Source: CADCVT01 sp036389485 (lineage in GTDB: Bacteria; Actinomycetota; Thermoleophilia; Solirubrobacterales; Solirubrobacteraceae). From it: 31,914 nucleotides of DNA. Both the position numbers and the translations under genes were made by a program. The notes beneath the pieces are model-generated. The model saw only the letters and a list, made by a program, of their open reading frames with translations, searched no databases and was not told the origin of the DNA. Numbering within the stretch: position 1 is the stretch's first letter; every line of letters begins with the position of its first letter. The stretch lies in the NCBI GenBank assembly GCA_036389485.1, contig DASVPR010000030.1, positions 1-31,914 of the forward strand, written 5' to 3'. Below are positions 14,778 to 22,081 of this stretch, piece by piece.

Positions 14778-15815
14778 ATGACCTGCAACGACGTCGTCCT
14801 CGTCGGCGCCGGGCTCGCCGCCCAGCGCTGCGCCGAGACGCTGAGAGCCCGCGGCTTCGACGGCCCGATCCGGATGATCGGCGCGGAGCCGCACCCGCCC
14901 TACGACCGCCCGCCCCTCTCGAAGGAGCTCCTCGGGACCGCTCCGAAGGCGCCCGGCGGGGCCGCCCCGGAGCAGCACCACGGCGCGCCCCTTCTCCGCC
15001 CGCTCGGGTGGCACGACGAGCACGGGATCGACCTCTTCCTCGGCGACGCGGCCGTCGCGCTGGAGGACCGGCGGGTGCGGCTCGAGTCGGGCGCGCGCGT
15101 CCCGTTCGGGAAGGTCCTCGTCGCCACCGGCGCGCGGCCGCGCACGATTCCGGGCCTCGACGACGCGTTGACGCTGCGCACGCTCGACGACGCGATCCGG
15201 CTGCGGGAGAGGTTGACGGAGGGGGCGCGGCTCGCGATCGTCGGCGCCGGCTTCGTCGGGCTCGAGGTCGCGGCGACCGCGCGGGAGCGGGGCGTCGACG
15301 TGACCGTGTTCGAGCTGGCGCCCGCGCCGCTCGCGCGGGTCCTCGGCCCGCGGATCGGTGAGTGGTTCGCGCGACTGCACCGCGGCCGCGGCGTCGACCT
15401 GAGGCTCGGCGCCGCGTTCGAAAACGGACCGTTCGACGCCGTGCTCGTCGCCGTCGGCGCGGTGCCGGACGTCGAGTGGGCCGGCGACACGCGCCGCCCG
15501 GACGTCTTCGTCGCCGGCGACGCGACCGGCAGCCAGCACTGGGAGGCCGCCGCGCGCCAGGGCGCCGACGCCGCCCGCGCGATGCTCGGCCTGCCGCCGC
15601 TGCCGCCCGCGATCGACTCCGTCTGGAGCGACCAGCACGGCATCCGCATCCACGTCCTCGGCCACCCGACCGGCGAGCCGGTCATCGAGGAGCAGTCGTT
15701 CGACCGCCTCGTCGCCTGGTTCCCGGACGGCGCCGTCCTCGCCAACGCACCCGAGCTTCTCCCCGCCGCCCGCGCGCGGCTCCGCCAACCCCGAGAGGAG
15801 ATCGCAGCAGCATGA
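14778..15815 (+). CDS. FAD-dependent ferredoxin reductase
   Basis: A 345-residue flavoprotein of the NAD(P)H:ferredoxin/rubredoxin reductase family, which passes electrons from NAD(P)H to the ferredoxin encoded next to it. It has the FAD-binding GAGLAAQRCAETLRARG at the N-terminus, the conserved PYDRPPLSKE, the ATG-like VATGARPRTIPG, a second Rossmann motif IVGAGFVGLEVA near 155 for NAD(P)H, and the FAD-contacting VFVAGDAT. It is about 50 residues shorter than typical members, mainly through a short middle region. ATG at 14778 has GCGAGGG upstream. ATGA overlaps the ferredoxin start, so the two are translated together. Confidence 0.9.
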   Translation: MTCNDVVLVGAGLAAQRCAETLRARGFDGPIRMIGAEPHPPYDRPPLSKELLGTAPKAPGGAAPEQHHGAPLLRPLGWHDEHGIDLFLGDAAVALEDRRVRLESGARVPFGKVLVATGARPRTIPGLDDALTLRTLDDAIRLRERLTEGARLAIVGAGFVGLEVAATARERGVDVTVFELAPAPLARVLGPRIGEWFARLHRGRGVDLRLGAAFENGPFDAVLVAVGAVPDVEWAGDTRRPDVFVAGDATGSQHWEAAARQGADAARAMLGLPPLPPAIDSVWSDQHGIRIHVLGHPTGEPVIEEQSFDRLVAWFPDGAVLANAPELLPAARARLRQPREEIAAA

Positions 15816-16018
15816 GCCTCAGAGTCCAGATCGACCACGACGCCTGCCTCGCCCACGGCGACTGCGCGGTCGTCGCGCCCGGTGTCTTCGAGGTCGACGA
15901 CACCGCGCGCGTCGTCGCCGACGCCTCCGACGACATCCTCATCGCGGCCGCCCAGGCGTGCCCGAGCGTCGCCATCGTCCTCACGGACGCCGAGACCGGC
16001 GAGCAGGTCTACCCCTGA
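15812..16018 (+). CDS. single-cluster ferredoxin, CxxHxxC type
   Basis: A 68-residue electron carrier. Cluster ligands are Cys12, Cys18 and Cys50 (ACP); the position of the second cysteine is His15, giving CLAHGDC. This CxxHxxC...CP pattern is that of the small actinobacterial ferredoxins that usually serve cytochrome P450s and hold a 3Fe-4S or a histidine-ligated 4Fe-4S cluster. Conserved AVVAPGVFEVDD fits. No P450 or other obvious client gene is in the window. The start overlaps the reductase stop (ATGA), and the last 10 bases overlap the convergent gene at 16009. Confidence 0.9.
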   Translation: MSLRVQIDHDACLAHGDCAVVAPGVFEVDDTARVVADASDDILIAAAQACPSVAIVLTDAETGEQVYP

Positions 16019-16440
16019 TCCTCCGCCTCGCCGGTGTCGCTCACGACCCGCTCGACGAAGCCGCCGACGTCGGGGTGCTCGATGAGGATCTCGAGCTCCC
16101 GGGCGCTCAGCGCGAGGGCCTGTTCCTCGTCGCTGCCCACCGCGCGGATGAGCAGGCTGTCCCCCAGCGCTCGCACCGCCCGGATCGTCGTGCTGACGTC
16201 GAACTCGCCGGTGAGCCGCCGGTGGGCGTCCGGGCTGCGCGCGATGACGCGCCCCAGCGCGGCGACGAGGTTGGCCTCGGCCAGCGCGTCACCGGCGAGA
16301 TCCTCGTCCTCGATCGCGCCCGAGCCGCCGGCGGCGATCTCGCGGTAGAGCTCGGCCGCCTCGGCGAACCGCTCGCAGATGGCGAGCAGCAGCGCGGGTG
16401 CGTCGTCGTCCCGTGTGTCGCCGTCCGTCGGGTCGCTCAC
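16009..16440 (-). CDS. acidic helical protein, tenth gene of the Hsp70-FtsK operon
   Basis: Not recognised. The 143-residue product is strongly acidic (MSDPTDGDTRDDDAPALLLA at the N-terminus, SDTGEAEDQG at the C-terminus) and predicted to be all-helical, with no membrane segment or cysteine. Starting at the GTG at 16438-16440, it has a strong GGAGGAGG site 7 bases upstream that lies in the end of the preceding gene. Four bases separate it from that gene. As the last gene of the operon it could be a regulator or adaptor; nothing in the sequence decides this. The 3' end overlaps the convergent ferredoxin gene by 10 bases. Confidence 0.7.
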   Translation of the reverse strand: MSDPTDGDTRDDDAPALLLAICERFAEAAELYREIAAGGSGAIEDEDLAGDALAEANLVAALGRVIARSPDAHRRLTGEFDVSTTIRAVRALGDSLLIRAVGSDEEQALALSARELEILIEHPDVGGFVERVVSDTGEAEDQG

Positions 16441-16444
16441 GTCG

Positions 16445-17092
16445 TCATCCTCCTCCTCGTCCGGATCTTCGTCCGCCGCCTCGCAGCCTGCCGATCGCCG
16501 CTCGAACGCGCGACGCCGTCTCGCGGCCCTTCATCGCCACGTACGCGCGGACCTGCCGGCGCGCCAGCGGGGCGACGGCGTCAGCGAGGGCGCCGCCGCT
16601 GTCGGGGATACCGAGGATCTGCTCCAGGGCCGTGACGGCGAGCTTCGCGGCGGACTCGCGGTTGTCCTCCGCCGCCATCTCCCGCGAAGCCTCCCGCCGT
16701 TGCGCCTCGCGGAGCGCGGCCTCCGCCCGCCGCTCGCGCCTCCTCGCCGCCGCCGCACGCCGGTCGGCGTTGTTGCGCTGCGATCGAGCCCGCGATCGGT
16801 CCGCGCCGCGCCCACCCCGGCCGCCGCCACCGCCGCCCTGACTGGACCCGTGCATCGCCAGCCAGGCGTTCCCGGCCGCGAGCGCCCGGCGCTGATCGGC
16901 CGTGAGCGCGGCGAGCGCGCCGCGGGCACGCGCGACCGCCGCGTCGCGCTCGCCCCGCTTGCGCTCGTCCCGCACGGGCTGGGTCGCGAGCGCACGGGCC
17001 ACGTTGCTCGCGTGCTGGGCCTGCCGATCGAGCCGGCGCACCTCTCCGAGCAGCCCCCGCAGCCGGCTGCTGATCCGCCCGACCTCCGACAC
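16445..17092 (-). CDS. basic coiled-coil protein, ninth gene of the Hsp70-FtsK operon
   Basis: Not recognised. The 215-residue product is Arg/Ala-rich and helical. Residues 1-80 look like a helical bundle (ISSRLRGLLGEVRRLDRQAQ), followed by a glycine run (SSQGGGGGGRGGRG), a very basic coiled-coil segment (about 95-140) and a C-terminal helical region ending in Arg/Gly. No membrane segment is seen. The first third resembles in length and character the helical hairpins encoded upstream, but no motif is shared by eye. The GTG start at 17090-17092 directly abuts the TAG of the preceding gene, which suggests coupled translation. It could be a secreted or structural helical protein. Confidence 0.65.
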   Translation of the reverse strand: MSEVGRISSRLRGLLGEVRRLDRQAQHASNVARALATQPVRDERKRGERDAAVARARGALAALTADQRRALAAGNAWLAMHGSSQGGGGGGRGGRGADRSRARSQRNNADRRAAAARRRERRAEAALREAQRREASREMAAEDNRESAAKLAVTALEQILGIPDSGGALADAVAPLARRQVRAYVAMKGRETASRVRAAIGRLRGGGRRSGRGGG

Positions 17093-17308
17093 CTAGGGGC
17101 TCGCCGTCAGGGACGCGGCCTGCTGGAGCGCGGAGGCGGCCTCCCCCGCGTGGCGCCCGAGCGCGCGCAGCGCGTGGATCACGTCGCGGTCCTTGCCCGT
17201 CGCGCTGCCGCCGATCTCGGCGCTCACCTCGGCCGCGAGCGACTCGGCCTTCCGTTTGAGGTCCATGAGCTCGGCGGCGACGGCCTGCGCCTCGCGGGAC
17301 CCCGGCAC
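17093..17308 (-). CDS. small helical protein B with IGGSATGKD motif, eighth gene of the operon
   Basis: A 71-residue protein related to the one at 21814-22080: both share IGGSAT-x-KD (here at 32-40) between two helices, with matching Ala-rich second helices (AGEAASALQQAA). I infer a two-helix hairpin about the size of a WXG100/Esx protein, but there is no WXG. In type VII secretion, small helical hairpins of this kind are substrates of FtsK-like EccC ATPases, which is also encoded in this operon. The GTG at 17306-17308 was chosen by homology to the paralogue and follows the preceding stop by one base; the frame is open further upstream to 17440. Confidence 0.7.
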   Translation of the reverse strand: MPGSREAQAVAAELMDLKRKAESLAAEVSAEIGGSATGKDRDVIHALRALGRHAGEAASALQQAASLTASP

Positions 17309-17309
17309 G

Positions 17310-18548
17310 TCAGCAGTCGGTGTCGGTCGCCGTCGAGTCCCAGATGAGCCAGCGCCCGCTGCCCCGCCGCATCGTGTAGCGGATGTCCCAGTCGACGCAC
17401 GGGCGCTCGTCCGACTCGGTGCGGACGTCCATGTCGACACGGCCGGTCCCCCGCCCGGTGAGCTTGCCTTCCAGGTGCGAGATCTCGATGTCGCGCAGAC
17501 CGTCGGCCCGGATGCCGTCGAGCCAGCGGGGGAAGACGCCGGCGCGCTGCTTCAGCGGCGGGCCGTACGCCTCGTAGGCCTGGCGCAGCGACGAGGCGTC
17601 GCCCTCGAGCCGGTTGTTCCAGTGGCGGCGCACGACGCGCTCCATGAGGTCGGCCTGCGTTACGCGCCGCGTCGCGGGCGCGGCGGGCTCGTCGGGCTCC
17701 GGCTCGTCGGGGGGCGGTTCCTCGGGGACGCTGCCCTCGGACTCCTCGACCTGCCCTCCGCCGCTCGAGTCGTCGCCGGCGGCCGCGAGATCGGGCTCGT
17801 CCCTCCGCGAGTACGAGTCGTCCCCGCCCGACTGCGTCCCCGCGGCGAGGGCGAGGACGAGCGCGACGAGGACCGCGGCCGCGACCCCCCCGCCGTAGAC
17901 CGCCTGGAAGCGATCCTTCGGGCGCGGAGCGCGACGCTCCTCCTCCGCCGGCGCCGGCGGCCGCAGGCGCGCGGGCAGCTGCGCCGGGCGCAGCGCCACG
18001 AGGAGGCCCTGCTGGACGCCGTACGCGCTGAGGCCGCGGAACGCCAGGGAGACGGTCACCGCGTCGGCCAGCTCGGGATGCGGCCGGACCGAGACGTCGA
18101 TGCGCGACCGCAGGATCCACCGGTAGACGATCTCCATCACGGCGAGGACGGCGAAGAACCCGCCGACCCAGATGCCGACGGCGAAGCCGATCGCCGCGCC
18201 CCACCAGCCGAACGCCCGTCCTCCCGCGATCGGCAGCAGGAAGAACATGCGCCGCATGTAGTCGAAGCCGACGCTCCCCCGCAGGTTCATCTCCTGGGCC
18301 GTGAAGGCCCCGCGCGATGCGTTGAACCCGGCGGGGGACACGAAGAACATCCCCGTCGGGAACCCGAAACGGTGGTCGTGCACCCCCTGGATGTGCAGCG
18401 CTACGCCCTCCGACGCGCGCGGCACGTCGATCCCCCGCAGCACGACCGGCTCCGGCGTGAGCGCCCAGAACCGGGCGACCAGCGCGATGACGACGGCCGC
18501 GACCTGCATCGCCAGGAGCAGGTAGGCGAGGAAGATCCACCCGCTCAT
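17310..18548 (-). CDS. membrane protein with extracytoplasmic NTF2-like domain, seventh gene of the operon
   Basis: Not a recognised family over its full length. The 412-residue product has a hydrophobic N-terminal segment (about 4-26), an intervening region with GVHDHRFGFPTGMFFVSPAG, a second hydrophobic region (about 105-140), a proline/arginine-rich cytoplasmic loop, a third membrane segment (about 212-235, AAAVLVALVLALAAG), an acidic Ser/Gly/Pro/Glu-rich linker and a C-terminal domain of about 115 residues (from TRRVTQADLMERVVRRHWNN) that resembles NTF2/SnoaL-like domains of actinobacterial exported proteins. ATG at 18546-18548 overlaps the previous stop (ATGA). It could anchor the system in the membrane with a sensor or adaptor domain outside. 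Confidence 0.75.
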   Translation of the reverse strand: MSGWIFLAYLLLAMQVAAVVIALVARFWALTPEPVVLRGIDVPRASEGVALHIQGVHDHRFGFPTGMFFVSPAGFNASRGAFTAQEMNLRGSVGFDYMRRMFFLLPIAGGRAFGWWGAAIGFAVGIWVGGFFAVLAVMEIVYRWILRSRIDVSVRPHPELADAVTVSLAFRGLSAYGVQQGLLVALRPAQLPARLRPPAPAEEERRAPRPKDRFQAVYGGGVAAAVLVALVLALAAGTQSGGDDSYSRRDEPDLAAAGDDSSGGGQVEESEGSVPEEPPPDEPEPDEPAAPATRRVTQADLMERVVRRHWNNRLEGDASSLRQAYEAYGPPLKQRAGVFPRWLDGIRADGLRDIEISHLEGKLTGRGTGRVDMDVRTESDERPCVDWDIRYTMRRGSGRWLIWDSTATDTDC

Positions 18549-19741
18549 CCGCCGCCCCCGGCCCGGACGAACTCGTCCGGGCGCCAGCCGAGCTTCGCCA
18601 TCGCGTCGCCGTGGACGTAGAGCGGCACGTCGCGCAGCGCGACCAGCTCGAAGATCTCGGGCGGGATGGAACCGGGGCCGTCGCGGAAGATCCGCCACTG
18701 GGGCTTCGAGCGCCAGCGGTTCAGCGCCGGGAGGAGCAGGAACCCGGTGAGCACCGCGCCGATCGTGCGCAGCTCGAGACGGCCGGCGTACACGCGCGAG
18801 CCCGCCTCGGTCGCCCAGAGACGGTACGGCCGGACGAAGTCCTCCGCCTCCGGAGCGCCGCTCGCGCACCACGCCGCGACGTCGACGACGTCCCGGTAGA
18901 GCGCGAGCTCCTGCCGGCTCGCGATCGGCAGGATGCTGTGCCGCACGAGATGGACGAGCGCGTTCGCGGTGTTCGAGCGCAGCGCCAGGTCCGTCGTCTC
19001 ATCGGTCACGGCGACGAGGGCGGAGGAGATCGCGTCGGGCGTCTGGCCGAGGAGCGCGTGGGCCTCGCACTTGTGGGAGCTCATCCACGGCGTGAGCCCG
19101 CCGCTGATCGCGTCCTGCGCCTCGCGCAGCGTCGCGAGCGCGCCCTCGCCGTCCTGCAGGTCGATCTGGAGCACCGCCTGCGCCATGTACGTGTCCGCGT
19201 TGCGCTCGCCCGCGCCGATCGCCTCACGGATCGCCGCGAGGCCCTCGCGCCGCAGGACGTCGGTGGTCTCCGCGCCGCGGCGCGACGCCTGCGCCGCGAG
19301 CCAGCCGAAGACCGCGTTCGCGGTCGGGGTGCCGGCGAAGCGCTCCCGAGCTTCGTTGGCGACCCGGAGCGCCTCGTCGAGCCGGCCCGACGCGACCAGC
19401 TCCTCCACGATCCGCCACAGGTCGTCGAGCTCGCCGACGACTGTCTCCGGCGCCTCGACGAACGACTCGCGCAGCCGCTCGAGGTCCAGCTCCTCGAGCA
19501 CGCCGCGCTTGACGAACGTCGCGAGGATGTCGATGAGCTTGAGAGCCGCCTCGACCTTGCGGGCGGCGTTCTCGCTGACCCTGCGCTCGCGCGTCTTGCT
19601 GCGCCAGGAGCGCCGCTTGCGGCTGATGTTCGCGTCGAGCTTGGCCTCCGGATCCGGCGGGACGCCGAAGAACGCCCTCGCGTCCTGCGGCGTCGGACGC
19701 GGGGGAACGTCGAGCGACTCGATCCAGGCTGCGGCGGCCAC
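18545..19741 (-). CDS. helical-repeat protein with J-like N-terminus, sixth gene of the operon
   Basis: A 398-residue protein. Residues 20-76 (ARAFFGVPPDPEAKL through KVEAALKLIDILATF) have the spacing of a J-domain: the opening F-F-G-V-P-P-D, a basic helix in the middle and a final helix with ALKLID. The HPD tripeptide that J-domains use to stimulate Hsp70 is absent. Residues about 95-290 form degenerate TPR-like helices (GRLDEALRVANEARERF, QDGEGALATLREAQDAI). The rest contains a hydrophobic stretch (GAVLTGFLLLPAL). It follows the Hsp70 gene by 15 bases, so a diverged DnaJ-like partner is a reasonable inference. GTG start at 19739-19741. Confidence 0.75.
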   Translation of the reverse strand: MAAAAWIESLDVPPRPTPQDARAFFGVPPDPEAKLDANISRKRRSWRSKTRERRVSENAARKVEAALKLIDILATFVKRGVLEELDLERLRESFVEAPETVVGELDDLWRIVEELVASGRLDEALRVANEARERFAGTPTANAVFGWLAAQASRRGAETTDVLRREGLAAIREAIGAGERNADTYMAQAVLQIDLQDGEGALATLREAQDAISGGLTPWMSSHKCEAHALLGQTPDAISSALVAVTDETTDLALRSNTANALVHLVRHSILPIASRQELALYRDVVDVAAWCASGAPEAEDFVRPYRLWATEAGSRVYAGRLELRTIGAVLTGFLLLPALNRWRSKPQWRIFRDGPGSIPPEIFELVALRDVPLYVHGDAMAKLGWRPDEFVRAGGGG

Positions 19742-19756
19742 GTCGTGCCCCTCGTG

Positions 19757-21295
19757 CTACCGGACCTCGGCCTTGGCGAGGAAGCTGCGAGCGTCCTCCT
19801 TCTCCTCCGGGCTGAGCATCCCGGAATGCTGGACGCGGAGCTCGCACACGTGCTCGCTCGTCTCGCCGTCGTAGACGTGGACCTCGACGAGCTGGTCGGC
19901 GGTGTACTCGAGCTCGCACCGCAGGGGATGGCCCAGCCGCACCGGCCGGCTGAACCGGCCGGTGGACTTGCCGAGCTCGCGGACGAAGTCGAGGTCCTCG
20001 TCGCGCCCCTCGTTGAGGACGAGCTCGAGCTCGGTCTGGCCCTCGGACGCCGCCGCGAGCATGTGGGTCCCCTTGTGCGGGATGGGCGTGCCCTCCGGGA
20101 TGACGACCTGGTTGTACTGCTCCTGCGGCTGGCCGCGCACGAGCGTCAGGCCGAGCGCGTGGGAGGCGGCGTCCTTCGGCTGCGGCCGCTGCGCGAGCTG
20201 CGAGCGCGGATCGAGGTCGCCGCCCAGCTTCGCCCCGAGCATCGCCGCGCCCCGGGCGACGTCCTCGTCGAGGTTCTTCGTCAGCTGTGGGTCGCGGCCG
20301 GTGATCCGCCGGATCATCTCCTGGAAGAGCGGGATGCGGCTCGAGCCGCCGACCATCAGGACGGTGTCGACGTCGGAGCCGTCGAGCTCGGCCTTGTCGA
20401 GTGCGTTGAGCACCGCGTCCTCGACGAGCTCTACCCGGTCGGCGATGAGCCCCTCGAACTCCGCGCGCGTCAGCGTGAACATGATCGGCTTGCCGGCCAC
20501 GGGCAGGCGCTTCGTCGCCGTCTGCGACGTCGACAGCTCCTTTTTGAGCTCCTCGGCCAGCGCGTAGGTGTCCGCGAGCAGGTACGGGTCGTCCTTGACG
20601 TCCAGACCCGACTCGCGCTCGACGACGTCGCCGATCCGCTTCGCGATCGCCTCGTCGAAGTCCGCGCCGCCGAGCTCGCGGTCGCCCGCCGACGCGATGA
20701 CGTCCATGGAGCCGTCGGCGGTGTAGCGCATCACCGTGACGTCGAACGTCCCGCCGCCGAGGTCGAAGACGAGCAGAACGCCGTCGGCCGCGCCCTGGTC
20801 GATGCCGTGCGCGATCGCCGCGGCCGTCGGCTCGTTGACGATCTGCAGCACGTCGAGCCCCGCGATGCCTCCGGCGGACCGCGTCGCGGCCCGCTCCGGC
20901 TCGCCGAAGTAGTACGGCACGGTGATCACGGCGCGGCGGGCCGGCTCGCCGAAGTGCTGCTCCGCCATGCCGGCGAGCTTCGTCAGCACGATGGCGGAGA
21001 GCGCCTCGGGCGTCCAGGTCTTGCCGTCGACGGCGAACGGATCCGCGCCGTCCTGGAAGACCGGCGTCCCCATGCCGCGCTTGAACACCTTGGCGACCCG
21101 GTCGGGCTCGACCGACGCGTTCTGCTTCGCGTGGCGGCCGACGACCACGTCGCCTCCGCTCTGGAAATGGATGACGCTCGGGACGATGCGGTCGCCGTTC
21201 TCGTCGGTGATGACCTGGGTCACGCCGGCGTCGTCCGTGTACGCGACCACGCTGTTCGTCGTGCCGAGGTCGATGCCGAGGATGGGCGTGCTCAC
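19757..21295 (-). CDS. Hsp70/DnaK-like chaperone without the C-terminal lid, fifth gene of the operon
   Basis: An Hsp70-family ATPase of 512 residues. The nucleotide-binding domain is complete: phosphate-1 loop GIDLGTTNS at 7-15, conserved VPYYFG and AAIAHG around the connect region, phosphate-2 FDLGGGTFDVTV and the adenosine motif VLMVGGSSRIP. The usual linker and start of the substrate domain (DVLLLDVTPLSLG) is replaced by ASHALGLTLVRG. A beta-rich substrate-binding part follows (about 395-500), but the alpha-helical lid of DnaK (about 130 residues) is absent. It therefore looks like a specialised Hsp70 rather than the housekeeping DnaK. GTG start overlaps the stop of the GrpE-like gene (GTGA), indicating a stoichiometric pair. 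Confidence 0.92.
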   Translation of the reverse strand: MSTPILGIDLGTTNSVVAYTDDAGVTQVITDENGDRIVPSVIHFQSGGDVVVGRHAKQNASVEPDRVAKVFKRGMGTPVFQDGADPFAVDGKTWTPEALSAIVLTKLAGMAEQHFGEPARRAVITVPYYFGEPERAATRSAGGIAGLDVLQIVNEPTAAAIAHGIDQGAADGVLLVFDLGGGTFDVTVMRYTADGSMDVIASAGDRELGGADFDEAIAKRIGDVVERESGLDVKDDPYLLADTYALAEELKKELSTSQTATKRLPVAGKPIMFTLTRAEFEGLIADRVELVEDAVLNALDKAELDGSDVDTVLMVGGSSRIPLFQEMIRRITGRDPQLTKNLDEDVARGAAMLGAKLGGDLDPRSQLAQRPQPKDAASHALGLTLVRGQPQEQYNQVVIPEGTPIPHKGTHMLAAASEGQTELELVLNEGRDEDLDFVRELGKSTGRFSRPVRLGHPLRCELEYTADQLVEVHVYDGETSEHVCELRVQHSGMLSPEEKEDARSFLAKAEVR

Positions 21296-21795
21296 TCGCG
21301 CTCGCTTTCGTCGTCGGGGTTGGTGGCGGCGCCCGCGGCGATGCGGACCTTCGCCGGTACGACCGTCTCGCCGAGCGTCTCGAGCCCGGGCTCGAAGACC
21401 TCGACGACGACCGCGCCGCCCTCGGGTGCGCTGCCGGCGATCGGCTCGTGGCGCCCTGCGTCGAACGGCTCGCCGACCTCGCCGAACTCCGTGTAGCCGG
21501 CGCCCACGAGGAGGCCTTCGAGGTCGGCCAGGATCGCCGCCTTCACGTCCGGGTCGAACTCGTACCGGCGCACGTTCGCGATCGCCCGGCGCAGCCCGCT
21601 CACGAGCGGTCGCTGCTGGCGCTCGGCGAGCCGCTTCTCCGCCCGGTCGAGCCGCTTCGCGAGGTCGTCGAAGGCGTCGTTGCGCTTGAGCGCCGCCACG
21701 ACGTGCGGCAGGACCTCGTCGAGCTCGGTCCGGATCGCGGCGCGCACCTGCTCCTCGAGCGAGGCGTTCTGTTCGGGATGCGGGTCGGCGGACAT
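21292..21795 (-). CDS. GrpE-like nucleotide exchange factor, fourth gene of the operon
   Basis: A 167-residue protein read as GrpE-like: an N-terminal coiled coil (LEEQVRAAIRTELDEVLPHV and LAKRLDRAEKRLAERQQRP), then a helical region (SGLRRAIANVRRYEFDPDVK) and a small beta-domain with EPIAGSAPEGGAVVVEVFEPG and ETVVPAKVRIA, which matches the pattern of the GrpE C-terminal wing (VxEVLxPGY-x-RVLRPAKVxVA). GrpE releases ADP from Hsp70, and this gene is translationally coupled to the Hsp70 gene by GTGA, which supports the call. The N-terminal part is shorter than in housekeeping GrpE. ATG at 21793-21795 has no clear ribosome binding site. Confidence 0.8.
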   Translation of the reverse strand: MSADPHPEQNASLEEQVRAAIRTELDEVLPHVVAALKRNDAFDDLAKRLDRAEKRLAERQQRPLVSGLRRAIANVRRYEFDPDVKAAILADLEGLLVGAGYTEFGEVGEPFDAGRHEPIAGSAPEGGAVVVEVFEPGLETLGETVVPAKVRIAAGAATNPDDESERE

Positions 21796-21813
21796 ACGGT
21801 CAGCCCGACAACA

Positions 21814-22080
21814 CTAAACCGTCGAGGCGTATTGCTTCGCGGTCTGTGCTGCGCGCGCCAGGGCCTGAGCCGCCTGCTCGACCTGCTTGCGCGCGTCCCG
21901 GATGGCCTGCTCGACCTGCTTGTCCTTGTTGGTCGCGCTGCCGCCGATCAGGGAGAGGATCGTCTGCGCCGACTGGTCGTAGCCCCGCAGCGATCCCTGC
22001 AGGCCCGAGGACTGCTTCGAGGTCGCCTCCGCGAACTGGTTGAGGCTGGCTTTGAGTCTGGCGAGCTCCGAGCTGGACAC
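21814..22080 (-). CDS. small helical protein A with IGGSATNKD motif, third gene of the operon
   Basis: An 88-residue protein forming, by inference, a helical hairpin: helix 1 about 4-44, a turn with IGGSATNKD at 45-53, helix 2 about 53-85, rich in Ala and Gln (VEQAAQALARAAQTAKQ). It is a paralogue of the 71-residue protein at 17093. No WXG motif, signal peptide or membrane segment. Size, helicity and neighbourhood with an FtsK/EccC-like ATPase recall Esx-type secretion substrates. The GTG at 22078-22080 is preceded by GAAGGAG at good distance, the clearest ribosome binding site in the operon, suggesting high expression. One base separates it from the gene before. Confidence 0.75.
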   Translation of the reverse strand: MSSSELARLKASLNQFAEATSKQSSGLQGSLRGYDQSAQTILSLIGGSATNKDKQVEQAIRDARKQVEQAAQALARAAQTAKQYASTV

Positions 22081-22081
22081 G

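Noticed and set aside
12042..15788. A 1248-codon open frame antisense to xdhC, cysS and the reductase
   Set aside because: All three plus-strand genes are clear family members. The antisense product is Arg/Asp/Gly-rich with no recognisable motif.
16445..17092. A DNA-binding (histone-like) role for the basic ninth operon product
   Set aside because: High Arg/Ala content is common in proteins of this base composition. No AT-hook or histone-like motif is present.
18611..21496. A 961-codon plus-strand frame opposite the Hsp70 operon
   Set aside because: It mirrors the Hsp70 and TPR genes on the other strand, and its product has the composition of a GC shadow frame.
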